Shown one piece after another: positions 8,737 through 17,085 of a stretch of 64,000 bases of DNA; position 1 is the stretch's first letter; each line of letters starts with the position of its first letter. Source of the DNA: JAXGMV01 sp040772085 (GTDB lineage Bacteria; Chloroflexota; Anaerolineae; Anaerolineales; Anaerolineaceae); the NCBI GenBank assembly GCA_040772085.1, contig JAXGYU010000001.1, positions 1,426,001 through 1,490,000 on the forward strand. Reading direction: 5' to 3'. A model generated the notes under the pieces. The model was given only the letters and a program-made list of their open reading frames with translations, did no database searches and was not told where the DNA came from. The position numbers and the translations under genes were made by a program.

Positions 8737-10419
8737 CTATTCCTGAATCCAGATATCGCTGGGCAGTAGATAGCTCAGGTAATCGAGATGATAATCCTGC
8801 ACCTCTTTACGCACGGCATACATCAGCCAGTTGCTCAAAATCGGCACAGACATCGCGTTTTCAATCAACAGTTTTTGCGCTTCACCAACGCACACGGCGC
8901 GTTCGGTCGGGTCCATGGTGGCATCGCAGCGATCGAGGACTTCGTCCCATGGCCCTTCAGGGTAAACCATGATATGACCAGGCGAGCGGAAGATGTTGCT
9001 GAGGATGCTCGGATCGCGATCTGTCCAGCGCATCAGTTCGATATCCCAGTCCGCGTTTGGTTCTTGCAGTGAGGCATAGAACGCGCCCCATTCAGCCGTT
9101 TCCAGCGTCACTTCAATGCCAATGGCTTTCAAGTTTGCCTGGACGACTTCCAGCGTGCGGGTGATATGGGTAAAGCCAGCATAACTGGTGAGTTTGAACT
9201 TCAGCGGGTTCCCATCCGGACCAATCATCACGCCGTCGGCATTCTGTTTATAACCAGCTTCCTCAAACAGCGCTATGGCTTTCTCCACATCATAATCCAG
9301 GCCGTATTCAGCACCGATGGCGGCGTCGAAACCTGGGTCACCCAATGGCAACGGGCTGAGGGCGGGTTCGGCGTAACCATTCCACGCGGCGCGGATAGCA
9401 GCAGAGCGGTCGATGGCGTGGTTGATCGCCTGGCGCACTTTCAGATCATCGAAAGGCGGGCGCGTAAAGTTGAATTCGAGGAAGACGATGTTGGCAACGT
9501 TTTTGTCAATGATGACATTGTAGTCCGGGTCACCGACAAAACGAGAAACGATATCGGCAGCCAGATCAGCAGAAATGATCTCACCGGTCTCAAGCGCTGC
9601 CTGTACGGTACCTTCTTCAGGGATGACGCTCAAAATCACTTCTTCAGCGTAGGCAGGCCCTGGATTTTTCACATCCTTGCGGAATTGTTTGTAATCCGGA
9701 TTTCGGACCAACGTGATCGTCGAACCGGGAATCCACTCCTTGAACATGAATGGGCCGGTCAATACCGGGTTGCGTCCGTAGGTCTCACCATATTTCTCCA
9801 CCGCAGTCGGCGAATTGATGGCGCCGGTCGAGCCAGCCAGGTTGATGAAGAATGGCGCGTAAGGTTCCGAGAAGATAAACTTGGCGGTCAGGGGATCAAC
9901 GACTTCAACCGCCGTCAGCGAGCCGAGATAGCCCTTCTTCGGAGAAGCCATGGCAGGATCCATCAGGCGGTCGAAATTGAATTTGACCGCTTCGGCATTG
10001 AAATCTGTGCCGTCATGGAATTTGACCCCTTCCTGCAGATGGAAGGTGATTTCCTTCTGGTCTTCACTAACTTCCCAGCTTTTTGCCAGCCAGGGTTGTG
10101 CCTGACCATTCTCATCGAAGTAAACCAGCCGGTCCGCCAGGAAATACGCAAGCACGTTATTGGCAGTCAGCGAATTGGTTGCAGCCCAATCCAGCGTTTC
10201 CGGGTCTTCGGAGAGGCGCATATGAATGGATTTCGCCATTCTTGGCGCTGGGGTTGCGGTGACGACCTCGACGATCGGGGTGCCGGCAACTTCAACGATG
10301 CGGGTAACTTCAGCAGGTGCTGCTGGCGCCTGAGGTGCCGCTGGTGCGGTGCAAGCGGACAGAACAAGGCTAATTATGAAAAGCGGGGCAAGAATGCGCC
10401 CCCACTGCTTGATGTACAT
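8737..10419 (-). CDS. Peptide-type ABC transporter substrate-binding lipoprotein
   Basis: A 560-residue SBP_bac_5 (cluster C) binding protein. Residues 1-23 form a lipoprotein signal with lipobox LSAC, followed by an Ala/Pro-rich linker. The mature part contains PWLAKSWEVSEDQKEITFHLQ-type sequence and later the conserved KVRQAINHAIDR motif. The start ATG has AGGAGG 7-8 nt upstream. It would capture a peptide, opine or similar ligand outside the membrane and hand it to the two permeases downstream (63 bp to the DppB-like start). The binding specificity cannot be read from the sequence. Confidence 0.93.
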   Translation of the reverse strand: MYIKQWGRILAPLFIISLVLSACTAPAAPQAPAAPAEVTRIVEVAGTPIVEVVTATPAPRMAKSIHMRLSEDPETLDWAATNSLTANNVLAYFLADRLVYFDENGQAQPWLAKSWEVSEDQKEITFHLQEGVKFHDGTDFNAEAVKFNFDRLMDPAMASPKKGYLGSLTAVEVVDPLTAKFIFSEPYAPFFINLAGSTGAINSPTAVEKYGETYGRNPVLTGPFMFKEWIPGSTITLVRNPDYKQFRKDVKNPGPAYAEEVILSVIPEEGTVQAALETGEIISADLAADIVSRFVGDPDYNVIIDKNVANIVFLEFNFTRPPFDDLKVRQAINHAIDRSAAIRAAWNGYAEPALSPLPLGDPGFDAAIGAEYGLDYDVEKAIALFEEAGYKQNADGVMIGPDGNPLKFKLTSYAGFTHITRTLEVVQANLKAIGIEVTLETAEWGAFYASLQEPNADWDIELMRWTDRDPSILSNIFRSPGHIMVYPEGPWDEVLDRCDATMDPTERAVCVGEAQKLLIENAMSVPILSNWLMYAVRKEVQDYHLDYLSYLLPSDIWIQE

Positions 10420-10623
10420 TTAGAATCCTCCTATTGATGAATGCTCGAAATCGGAACAGATAAATGATTTTGTCAGGCGTCACCTCCAGATGTTAGAAGT
10501 TATTTATGGTATTGAGCCATTGGTAGTCTATTTATCAAGTTGAGGCTGAGGCGGACGATAATACGATATGTCTAGTCTAGCATCGTTTCTCTTATACGCA
10601 AGAGGGGTTAAATCGGATATGTG

Positions 10624-11060
10624 AGGTAGGGTGGATTGTGCTTTATTATCCGCCGTTATTGTTTTTTCGGGTGCAACACCGGCACCCGACCTACGTTTCA
10701 TAGAGGTAGGGCGGATCGCGTTCTTTGATCCGCCATCATTGAAATGTCGGGAACACAAAACGGTTCCCGACCTACATCTGTTCTCGGTCGGATCACGCTC
10801 TTTGATCCGCCGTTATTATTATGCCGGGCGCCGCGTCTGCGCCCGTTATACGTTTTACACTGAAAGCACACGAACAGACACGAACATGCACATCCGTAGG
10901 GGAGGGGCAAACGTATTGTTTTGCCCCTCCCGTGTGTATCAATGCGGACAAGGCAATCAATAACCAGATTGCCCCGCGGTGTCGTAGGGCGGATCGCGTT
11001 CCTTGATCCGCCATTATTGAAATGTCGGGAGCAAGCCCGGCTCCCGACCTACGTCTAACT
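10624..11060. repeat. Mosaic cluster of palindromic repeats
   Basis: A second cluster of the three hairpin families. Family A copies lie near 10627, 10708, 10788 and 10987; the one at 10627 is degenerate. Family B copies lie near 10668, 10746 and 11022. A family C copy spans about 10890-10960 with its GCGGACAAGGCAAT tail. Family A and B units alternate in the same order as in the 6349-6722 cluster, which suggests they spread or were copied together. The flanks (10420-10623 and 11061-11140) hold no recognisable gene. Confidence 0.85.
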
Positions 11061-11148
11061 GCGGTCAAATCCGCGTCTGGCCTGCGTCATTACCCAACAG
11101 CAATTCATAATTTGCCGCGCGTATGAAGGGCAGCCCATGCGCGACGGG

Positions 11149-11154
11149 TATAAT
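11149..11154 (+). promoter_or_regulatory. -10 box for the MATE transporter gene
   Basis: A perfect TATAAT lies 23 nt upstream of the ATG at 11178; a start site near 11161 would give a leader of about 17 nt. No convincing -35 is seen. Confidence 0.5.
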
Positions 11155-11177
11155 TAGCCTCCGGACACCTGACTTCC

Positions 11178-12566
11178 ATGCGCATGTTCTTCAATCGGGC
11201 ATTCTTCTCCAGACTCATCAGCATCGCGCTGCCAATTACCATTCAACAGGCGATGATTGCCGCAGTTAATTTGCTGGATGTGATGATGATTGGTCAGCTC
11301 GGTGAAGTTCAGATCGCGGCGGTCGGGCTGGCGAACCAGTTTTATTTCATCTACATGATCACGGTCTTCGGCATCGGCAGCGGCGCCGGCATTTTCATCG
11401 CACAGTACTGGGGCAAGGAAGATGTGCCAAACCTGCGCAAGGTGATGGGGCTGGCGCTGTTGACCGGGTTGACTTTCGCGGCTTTATTCACCAGCGCAGC
11501 GCTGATAAAACCTGATTTCATCCTCGGGCTCTATACCCGTGACCCGGCAGTGATTGCTGCCGGCGCACCCTTCCTGAAATTAAGCGCCACCTATTACCCA
11601 TTCACCGCGGTCACTTTCCTGTTCGCGGTCGTACTGCGTAGCACGGGCAATGTCAAAATACCGGTGATTATTTCAAGCGTCGGGCTGATGCTCAAAGTGA
11701 CGTTGAACTATCTGTTTATCTTTGGCAATTTTGGCTTCCCTGCAATGGGCATTCAGGGCGCGGCGCTGTCGACCATCATCATGCGTGCGCTGGAGTTTGT
11801 TGTCATCATCTTAATAAGCTACAAACTGCGAACCGCCGCGGCAGCCAAATTCAGCGAATGGCTGGCCTTCGACAAGAGCTTCATTGCAAAATATGTCCGT
11901 ATCACGCTGCCGGTGCTGCTGAACGAGTCCACCTGGTCGATCGGCATCAGCGTCTACCAGTCGATTTACGCGCGAATCGGCACGCAGTCGATTGCGGCAA
12001 TGAACATCTCGTCCAGTATCGAGGGGCTAACCTTCGTCTTCTTCATGGCGCTTGCCAACTCCCTGGCTATCATTCTCGGCAACGAGATCGGCGCCGGCGA
12101 AGAGCGACTGGCGCAGGAAAACGGTCAACGCGCGCTGATCCTCTCCTTTGGTATGGCAGTCGCGCTGGGTCTTGGTTTGATCATGCTCTCCCCGTACCTG
12201 CTGCCGATGTACAACATCTCCGGTGAGGCACTGGGATACGCGCGCAAGATTCTGCTCATCATGGGGCTGGCGCTCTGGATCCGCGGCAGCAACGCGGTGA
12301 TTCTTGTCGGCATCCTGCGCGCGGGCGGCGATACCCGCTTTGCCTTTTTCGCCGAATTCATCAGCATGTGGGTGTTCGGCATCCCGATGGCGGCCACAGG
12401 CGCGTTTGTGCTGCACCTCGAAGTGTACTGGGTCTTCGTGATGGTACTTCTTGATGAACTGATCAAACTCATGATTGGTGTCTGGCGCTTCAGATCAGGC
12501 AAGTGGGTTCACAACCTGGTCACGCAGCCAGAGATTGGAGTAGAGCCCGATGTACAACCAGTTTAG
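11178..12566 (+). CDS. MATE-family multidrug efflux transporter
   Basis: A 462-residue polytopic protein with about 12 membrane segments in two similar halves. The N-terminal segment ALPITIQQAMIAAVNLLDVMMIG, followed by GQLGEVQIAAVGLANQ, is the MATE signature, and the second half repeats it (AMNISSSIEGLTFVFFMALANS). MATE proteins export drugs or metabolites using H+ or Na+ gradients. The start at 11178 is close behind a TATAAT box; an in-frame ATG two codons later is possible. The 3' end overlaps the following methyltransferase gene by 17 bp, so they form an operon. Confidence 0.92.
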   Translation: MRMFFNRAFFSRLISIALPITIQQAMIAAVNLLDVMMIGQLGEVQIAAVGLANQFYFIYMITVFGIGSGAGIFIAQYWGKEDVPNLRKVMGLALLTGLTFAALFTSAALIKPDFILGLYTRDPAVIAAGAPFLKLSATYYPFTAVTFLFAVVLRSTGNVKIPVIISSVGLMLKVTLNYLFIFGNFGFPAMGIQGAALSTIIMRALEFVVIILISYKLRTAAAAKFSEWLAFDKSFIAKYVRITLPVLLNESTWSIGISVYQSIYARIGTQSIAAMNISSSIEGLTFVFFMALANSLAIILGNEIGAGEERLAQENGQRALILSFGMAVALGLGLIMLSPYLLPMYNISGEALGYARKILLIMGLALWIRGSNAVILVGILRAGGDTRFAFFAEFISMWVFGIPMAATGAFVLHLEVYWVFVMVLLDELIKLMIGVWRFRSGKWVHNLVTQPEIGVEPDVQPV

Positions 12567-13311
12567 CTCCAGCTATGATCGATTCGTCAACTGGCCGGCA
12601 CGGCTGGCATTTGAGCTGCCATTTATTGACGGGCTGCTGAAAAACGCCGGCGCGCATCAGATTTTGGACGCTGCCTGCGGCACTGGTCAGCATGTACTGG
12701 CATTGGCAAAGCTGGGGTATGCGACCAGCGGCGCGGATTTCAGCAGCGGCATGATCGAGCAGGCTCGCCGCAACCAGCACGCGCTGGGTCTGCCGGCTGA
12801 GTTCGCGGTTGCCGGTTTCGGTGAGCTTCAGTCCGCTTTTCCCGCCGGGGCGTTTGACGCGCTGTTGTGCCTGGGCAACTCCATCCCGCATATCCTGAAC
12901 GAACTGGACTTGCTCAACACGCTGTATGATTTCACCGCGGTGCTCAAGCCGGGCGGTTTGCTCCTGCTGCAAAACCGGAATTTTGACGCGGTACTGCAAA
13001 ATGGCAGCCGCTGGATGGAACCGCAAACCGCGCGGGAGGGCAGCCATGAGTGGACCTTCGTCCGATTTTACGACTTTCTGCCCAGTGGACTGATCGATTT
13101 CAACATTGTCCAGCTTGAACGCGAGGGCGGCGCTGACTGGCAGCAGCAGTTGCTGGTGACGCAGCTCAAGCCATGGACGGAGGAGGAGCTGCTGACCGCG
13201 CTGGGCGAAAGCGGGTTCGGCTCCGTGAGGCTGTACGGCGGACTGGATGGCAGCGACTTCTCGGCTGACCACAGCGGCAACCTGGTCATCACGGCGAAGA
13301 AGGGGTCGTAA
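12550..13311 (+). CDS. Class I SAM-dependent methyltransferase
   Basis: A 253-residue protein. The SAM-binding motif I ILDAACGTGQHVLALA lies near residues 38-53, motif II reads GADFSSGMIEQA, and FDALLCLGNSIPHIL is motif IV. The N-terminus YNQFSSSYDRFVNWPARLAFELPF resembles small-molecule methyltransferases. The start overlaps the end of the MATE gene by 17 bp, so expression is probably coupled. The substrate is unknown; a link to a compound exported by the MATE pump is only a guess from context. Confidence 0.88.
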   Translation: MYNQFSSSYDRFVNWPARLAFELPFIDGLLKNAGAHQILDAACGTGQHVLALAKLGYATSGADFSSGMIEQARRNQHALGLPAEFAVAGFGELQSAFPAGAFDALLCLGNSIPHILNELDLLNTLYDFTAVLKPGGLLLLQNRNFDAVLQNGSRWMEPQTAREGSHEWTFVRFYDFLPSGLIDFNIVQLEREGGADWQQQLLVTQLKPWTEEELLTALGESGFGSVRLYGGLDGSDFSADHSGNLVITAKKGS

Positions 13312-13413
13312 CCGGGTCACCCCACCTGCGCTGCGCGCTTCCTCCTCAGGGGAGGCATTTGAATCTTGCCCGCTCTGAGAAGGCAGGTGACATCTCTTAT
13401 CTTATGCTGAATA

Positions 13414-14310
13414 CTACCGATCTTTTGGCAGCATGTCATAGATGCCGCCTTCACAGCTATAGCTGGCGCCGCAGGAGGGGCAGATCATGCGCTGATCGTC
13501 TTCCATCAACGGGGTGGTCTCGCAGGTCGGGCAGCGGAAGAAGGTGCCAGGCGCGGCGGGTTCAGTCTCACCGGACGCGTGCGAGCGGACGAAGACGGAG
13601 GGCGTCAGCTGCCACCAGTCACCTGTCAGCGAGAAGAGCGAATCCAGCCCGAGCATCAGCTTGAGCGGCAGCAGCTTCTTGATCACCCCATGCCGCAGGT
13701 GCGACACGGTGAGCTGGCGCTCTACCGCGAAGCCGCTATCTTTGAGCCAGGCGCGCACCGTAGCAGGATGAAAGTCAAAGTTGAGCGGCACAAATTCAAC
13801 CGCTTCAGGCGTATACGGATTCCATACCTGCTGGCGCAAGGCGTATTTGATGATCGCTTTCAGGTTGTGCTTATTGGCGAATTCCAGGATAAAGAGTGCG
13901 TTCTTCCGCAGCGGGTATCTCACCTGCGTCAGCGCCTGGCGCGGCTCGGCCATGTGATGCAGCGTGCGGATCATGGTCGCGGCGTCAAAAAGCCCCTGCA
14001 CGAACGGCAGCCGGTAGATATCAGCCTGGACATAGGTGAAGCGCTCGCCCTCACCCAGGTATTGACGTGCCTGCTCGAGCTGAGTGCGCGAATAGTCCAC
14101 CAGCGTGATTTTTTTGTACATCGGGTAGCGCGGGGTGTTGCGGCCGGCACCAGCACCTAGCTCCAGCAAGTGCTCGCCGCCTTCCTGCGGCAGCATCTTC
14201 TTGAGCGCCTGCGCTTCGGCGCCGTCTTCATAAGCCCGTCCCCCTTCCGCCCAGAATTTCTGCTGGTAATCGGAGCCTTCATAATCACATACTGGTGGAG
14301 TTGGCTGCAT
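13414..14310 (-). CDS. SAM-dependent methyltransferase with C-terminal zinc ribbon
   Basis: A 298-residue protein. Motif I LLELGAGAGRNTPRY lies near residue 48, followed by LVDYSRTQLEQAR. The last 55 residues carry a CPTC - CPSC zinc ribbon (FRCPTCETTPL and MICPSCGASYSC), resembling Trm112-type domains, which in other proteins accompany methyltransferases either as a partner or fused. The gene starts 20 bp downstream of the SRP RNA on the same strand and may be transcribed from the same promoter. Substrate unknown. Confidence 0.88.
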   Translation of the reverse strand: MQPTPPVCDYEGSDYQQKFWAEGGRAYEDGAEAQALKKMLPQEGGEHLLELGAGAGRNTPRYPMYKKITLVDYSRTQLEQARQYLGEGERFTYVQADIYRLPFVQGLFDAATMIRTLHHMAEPRQALTQVRYPLRKNALFILEFANKHNLKAIIKYALRQQVWNPYTPEAVEFVPLNFDFHPATVRAWLKDSGFAVERQLTVSHLRHGVIKKLLPLKLMLGLDSLFSLTGDWWQLTPSVFVRSHASGETEPAAPGTFFRCPTCETTPLMEDDQRMICPSCGASYSCEGGIYDMLPKDR

Positions 14311-14330
14311 AGGTTTCCTTTAATAAAATG

Positions 14331-14435
14331 AGCCGGGCAGGCTTACCGGCGGCACCCGGATTGACTCCCTTACCGCTGCTTCCTCTCGGATCTGACGGGG
14401 TTCGAAAGATTCCGCCGCGCCGGACCCGCCCGGCT
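14331..14435 (-). ncRNA. ffs: Signal recognition particle RNA (small bacterial type, 4.5S)
   Basis: The minus strand carries the conserved SRP apical core: GTCAGATCCGAGAGGAAGCA followed by GCGGTAAGGG, which includes the GGAAGCAGC loop bound by Ffh. The ends pair (AGCCGGGC at the 5' side with GCCCGGCT at the 3' side), giving a hairpin of about 105 nt, the usual size for the small type without an Alu domain. A good promoter lies just upstream. The RNA works with Ffh in co-translational targeting of membrane proteins. The 3' end is followed by CATTTTATT. Confidence 0.93.
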
Positions 14436-14444
14436 GCAGGGCTA

Positions 14445-14473
14445 AGGATAATCCAGTGGTTAGGGCTTGTCAA
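14445..14473 (-). promoter_or_regulatory. SigA-type promoter of the SRP RNA gene
   Basis: On the minus strand TTGACA (14468-14473) and TATCCT (14445-14450) are separated by exactly 17 bp. The predicted start is at about 14438, just ahead of the first paired base of the SRP RNA. Confidence 0.8.
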
Positions 14474-14550
14474 TCATGGAAATGCGGGTGTTCCGAACCC
14501 CCAACGGACTCCTGCATCGCCAACATTCCGGTTTCTGGCAGCCGATTCCG

Positions 14551-14579
14551 TTGTACCAAAGGCGGTTTTGGACTATACT
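14551..14579 (+). promoter_or_regulatory. SigA-type promoter for the small gene at 14597
   Basis: TTGTAC (14551-14556), a 17-bp spacer and TATACT (14574-14579) on the plus strand. The predicted start near 14586 leaves a leader of only about 11 nt before ATG 14597. Confidence 0.6.
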
Positions 14580-14596
14580 ATGCCGCTAGGTAAATT

Positions 14597-14869
14597 ATGT
14601 TTGAACCGTTGATCGCGTACGCAGAAAAGATGGAAGGCACTCATTTCTTCATGGAGCGCCCGAACTGGCTCAGTGACTCTGGCTTGAGCCTGTTTTCGCT
14701 TTCGCTGCTCTCCAATCCTAACATCGTCGGCGTTGAAGATAACTTTGGCGAGATCCATATCACCTTCTCGCCGGTTTGTCCGCTCTCGACACCTGAGCGG
14801 ATAGAAATGCTGCTGCAGGAGATCCACCTCTACTACCAGCCCAGCAATAAGTCCGTCTACACACAGTAG
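14597..14869 (+). CDS. Small protein of unknown function (90 residues)
   Basis: I do not recognise this protein. It begins MFEPLIAYAEKMEGTHFFMERPNW and is soluble and mildly acidic, with no membrane segment, cysteine motif or repeat. A good promoter lies immediately upstream and a clean terminator 22 bp downstream, so it forms a complete single-gene transcription unit. That arrangement and the native-looking codon use argue that it is a real gene. It lies opposite the SRP RNA gene. No convincing Shine-Dalgarno is present (AGGTAAATT only). Confidence 0.65.
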   Translation: MFEPLIAYAEKMEGTHFFMERPNWLSDSGLSLFSLSLLSNPNIVGVEDNFGEIHITFSPVCPLSTPERIEMLLQEIHLYYQPSNKSVYTQ

Positions 14870-14891
14870 CCACAGAAAACCAACTGACCAC

Positions 14892-14916
14892 GCCCTGATT
14901 TCTCAGGGCTTTTTTG
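14892..14916 (+). terminator. Intrinsic terminator
   Basis: GCCCTGA and TCAGGGC form a 7-bp stem with a 4-nt loop, followed by TTTTTTG. It ends the small gene at 14597. Confidence 0.88.
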
Positions 14917-15004
14917 TCTCCCTCCTCACCAGCCGCAAGCGAAAATACTTCAACACGTTTTTCAGATGTCAGCCACCGCTCGAAGTCAATCTCTGTTGCG
15001 ATGT

Positions 15005-15010
15005 TATAAT
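15005..15010 (+). promoter_or_regulatory. -10 box for the second peptide ABC operon
   Basis: TATAAT at 15005-15010 with no clear -35. It would give a leader of about 120 nt before the DppB-like gene. The leader holds a small hairpin (CTGCAT and ATGCAG near 15063-15085) but no known riboswitch that I recognise. Confidence 0.45.
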
Positions 15011-15137
15011 GTCCTACAGGTGAATGATATGATTTTGCCATGTCAACAACCTATTTTTTTATCTGCATGTAGAATCATCATATGCAGGTGTACTTTTCCG
15101 AGTAGACATTGTTTCTGAAGTAGATTGGTTTTTGGTT

Positions 15138-16058
15138 ATGGTCACTTACACGATCCGCAGGCTCCTCCTTTTCATCCCCGTATTGCTTGGTGTTACCTTC
15201 CTCGTCTTTGCCATTGCTGAGTTCACCCCCGGTGATCCGGTGATGATCATGCTCGGCACGCGCGCTACCCCTGAGCGTGTGGCAGCCCTGCGCTCCGAGC
15301 TCAGGCTGGACGATCCTTTCATCGAACGTTTCGTGCGATTTGTCGTCAACGCTGTGCAGGGCGATCTCGGCCGCTCGATCCGCGGTCAAACGCCGGTCAT
15401 CGAGGAGATCCTGGCGCGGCTGCCAAACACCATCGAGCTGACGGTGGCAGCTATATTTCTGGTAGCAGCCATCGGCATCCCTGCCGGCGTGTATTCCGGC
15501 TTCTATCAGGGCAACACGGTTGACAAAGTGACGCGTGTCGTGTCCCTGCTGGGGCTTTCGATCCCCGCCTTCTGGCTTGCCATTATTCTGATCCTTGTAT
15601 TTGGAGTCAACCTTAAATGGATTTCTGTGACCGGCGGATCAGGGATTAAAAACCTGATTCTGCCGGCCTTCACACTGGCAGTCGGCCCCGCGGCTGTTCT
15701 CACCCGTCTGACCCGCAGTTCCGTGCTGGAGGTCCTGAACGAAGATTTCGTCCGCACCGCCAGGGCGAAAGGTGCCAAAGAGGGCACCATCCGCATCCGC
15801 CACGTGCTGCGCAACGCGCTGATCCCGGTCGTCACCTATCTGGGCATGCTCTTTGCTGACCTGCTGAACGGCGCGGTATTCATCGAATCGGTTTTCGCCC
15901 GGCCTGGTCTTGGACGTTTCGCGATCAACGCGATCTCGGCGCGAGATTTTCCGCAGGTACAGGGACTGATCCTGTTCGTCGCCACCTCATATGTCGGCAT
16001 TAATCTGCTGGTCGATCTGCTTTATGGCATGATCGATCCGCGCATCCGGCTCTCCTGA
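15138..16058 (+). CDS. Peptide-type ABC transporter permease (DppB-like)
   Basis: A 306-residue permease with the usual N-terminus YTIRRLLLFIPVLLGVTFLVF, six membrane segments and the EAA loop RTARAKGAKEGTIRIRHVLRN. An ATG at 15138 is preferred to TTG at 15132. Unusually, no clear ribosome-binding site precedes either. It is the first gene of a permease - permease - binding protein operon. Confidence 0.9.
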   Translation: MVTYTIRRLLLFIPVLLGVTFLVFAIAEFTPGDPVMIMLGTRATPERVAALRSELRLDDPFIERFVRFVVNAVQGDLGRSIRGQTPVIEEILARLPNTIELTVAAIFLVAAIGIPAGVYSGFYQGNTVDKVTRVVSLLGLSIPAFWLAIILILVFGVNLKWISVTGGSGIKNLILPAFTLAVGPAAVLTRLTRSSVLEVLNEDFVRTARAKGAKEGTIRIRHVLRNALIPVVTYLGMLFADLLNGAVFIESVFARPGLGRFAINAISARDFPQVQGLILFVATSYVGINLLVDLLYGMIDPRIRLS

Positions 16059-16082
16059 GCCCCCGTCAGGAGCAAATTACCT

Positions 16083-16976
16083 ATGACACAAGCAACCACC
16101 ACATCAACTGCCGGACCAACAACGCTAAGACAAACCAGCCTCAGCCCGATGCGGCTGTCCATGCTCAGGTTATGGGAAAACAAGCTGGCTATGACCGGTC
16201 TGGTGACACTATTGCTGGCGTTTTCTCTGGTGATTCTGGCGCCTGTGGTCGCTACACATGACCCGATGGCGATGGATTACAGCGCGGTTCTCAAACCACC
16301 TTCGGCCGCTCACCTGTTCGGCACGGATGATCTGGGACGGGATATCTTCAGCCGTGTCTTCTATGGCGGAAGGGAATCGCTGCGGGTCGGGTTTCTCGGC
16401 ATCAGCATCGCCTTGGTTGGCGGTCTGATTTTCGGCATCATCAGCGGCTACTTTGGCAGCTGGGTTGACCTGCTGATCCAGCGTATCGTCGAAGTGTTCC
16501 TCGCTTTCCCCACTATTCTTCTGCTGCTCAGCATTATCGCCGCACTCGGACCAGGTCTGACGACCGTGCTGATTGCGCTTGGTGTTTCCTCCATCCCGCG
16601 CTATATCCGCCTGATTCGTGGTTCGGTACTGGCAGTCAAAAATATGGAATACATCACCTCTGCCCGGGTCATCGGCGCGACCAATAGCCGCATCATGAGC
16701 AAGCATATTCTGCCCAACATCCTGGGTGTGATGGTGGTTTACACGGCGGTCGGTTTCGGCGGAGCCATTATGGTCACTGCCGGCTTAAGCTATATCGGCC
16801 TTGGCGCACAGCCGCCTTCGCCTGAGTGGGGCGCCATGCTCAACTATGGCAGATCATTCATGCGGACTGCCTGGTGGATGTCTATCTTCCCCGGCCTGGC
16901 CGTGACACTGGTCGTGATGAGCATCAATCTGCTGGGCGATGGTCTGCGGGATGCGTTTGACCCGCGCTCAAAATAA
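16083..16976 (+). CDS. Peptide-type ABC transporter permease (DppC-like)
   Basis: A 297-residue DppC/OppC-type permease. It has a Thr/Ser-rich N-terminal tail, a first membrane segment (MTGLVTLLLAFSLVILAPVVA), the hallmark HLFGTDDLGRDIFSRVFYGGR at about residues 76-96, the EAA loop SARVIGATNSRIMSKHILPN, and GAQPPSPEWGAML. It begins 24 bp after the DppB-like gene, behind AGGAGC, and pairs with that subunit to form the channel. Confidence 0.92.
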   Translation: MTQATTTSTAGPTTLRQTSLSPMRLSMLRLWENKLAMTGLVTLLLAFSLVILAPVVATHDPMAMDYSAVLKPPSAAHLFGTDDLGRDIFSRVFYGGRESLRVGFLGISIALVGGLIFGIISGYFGSWVDLLIQRIVEVFLAFPTILLLLSIIAALGPGLTTVLIALGVSSIPRYIRLIRGSVLAVKNMEYITSARVIGATNSRIMSKHILPNILGVMVVYTAVGFGGAIMVTAGLSYIGLGAQPPSPEWGAMLNYGRSFMRTAWWMSIFPGLAVTLVVMSINLLGDGLRDAFDPRSK

Positions 16977-17085
16977 CGATTTATCCGGAACTGGTGACAG
17001 TACACGGTGTTAGGAATTGCAAGTGACGCATTGTGGAACACATGACCACAGGGTCATGCCGAATGAAGAGAGAAGGAGAGAATCA

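Noticed and set aside
9166..10437. 423-codon frame opposite the first binding-protein gene
   Set aside because: Antisense shadow of a well-supported lipoprotein gene, without recognisable domains.
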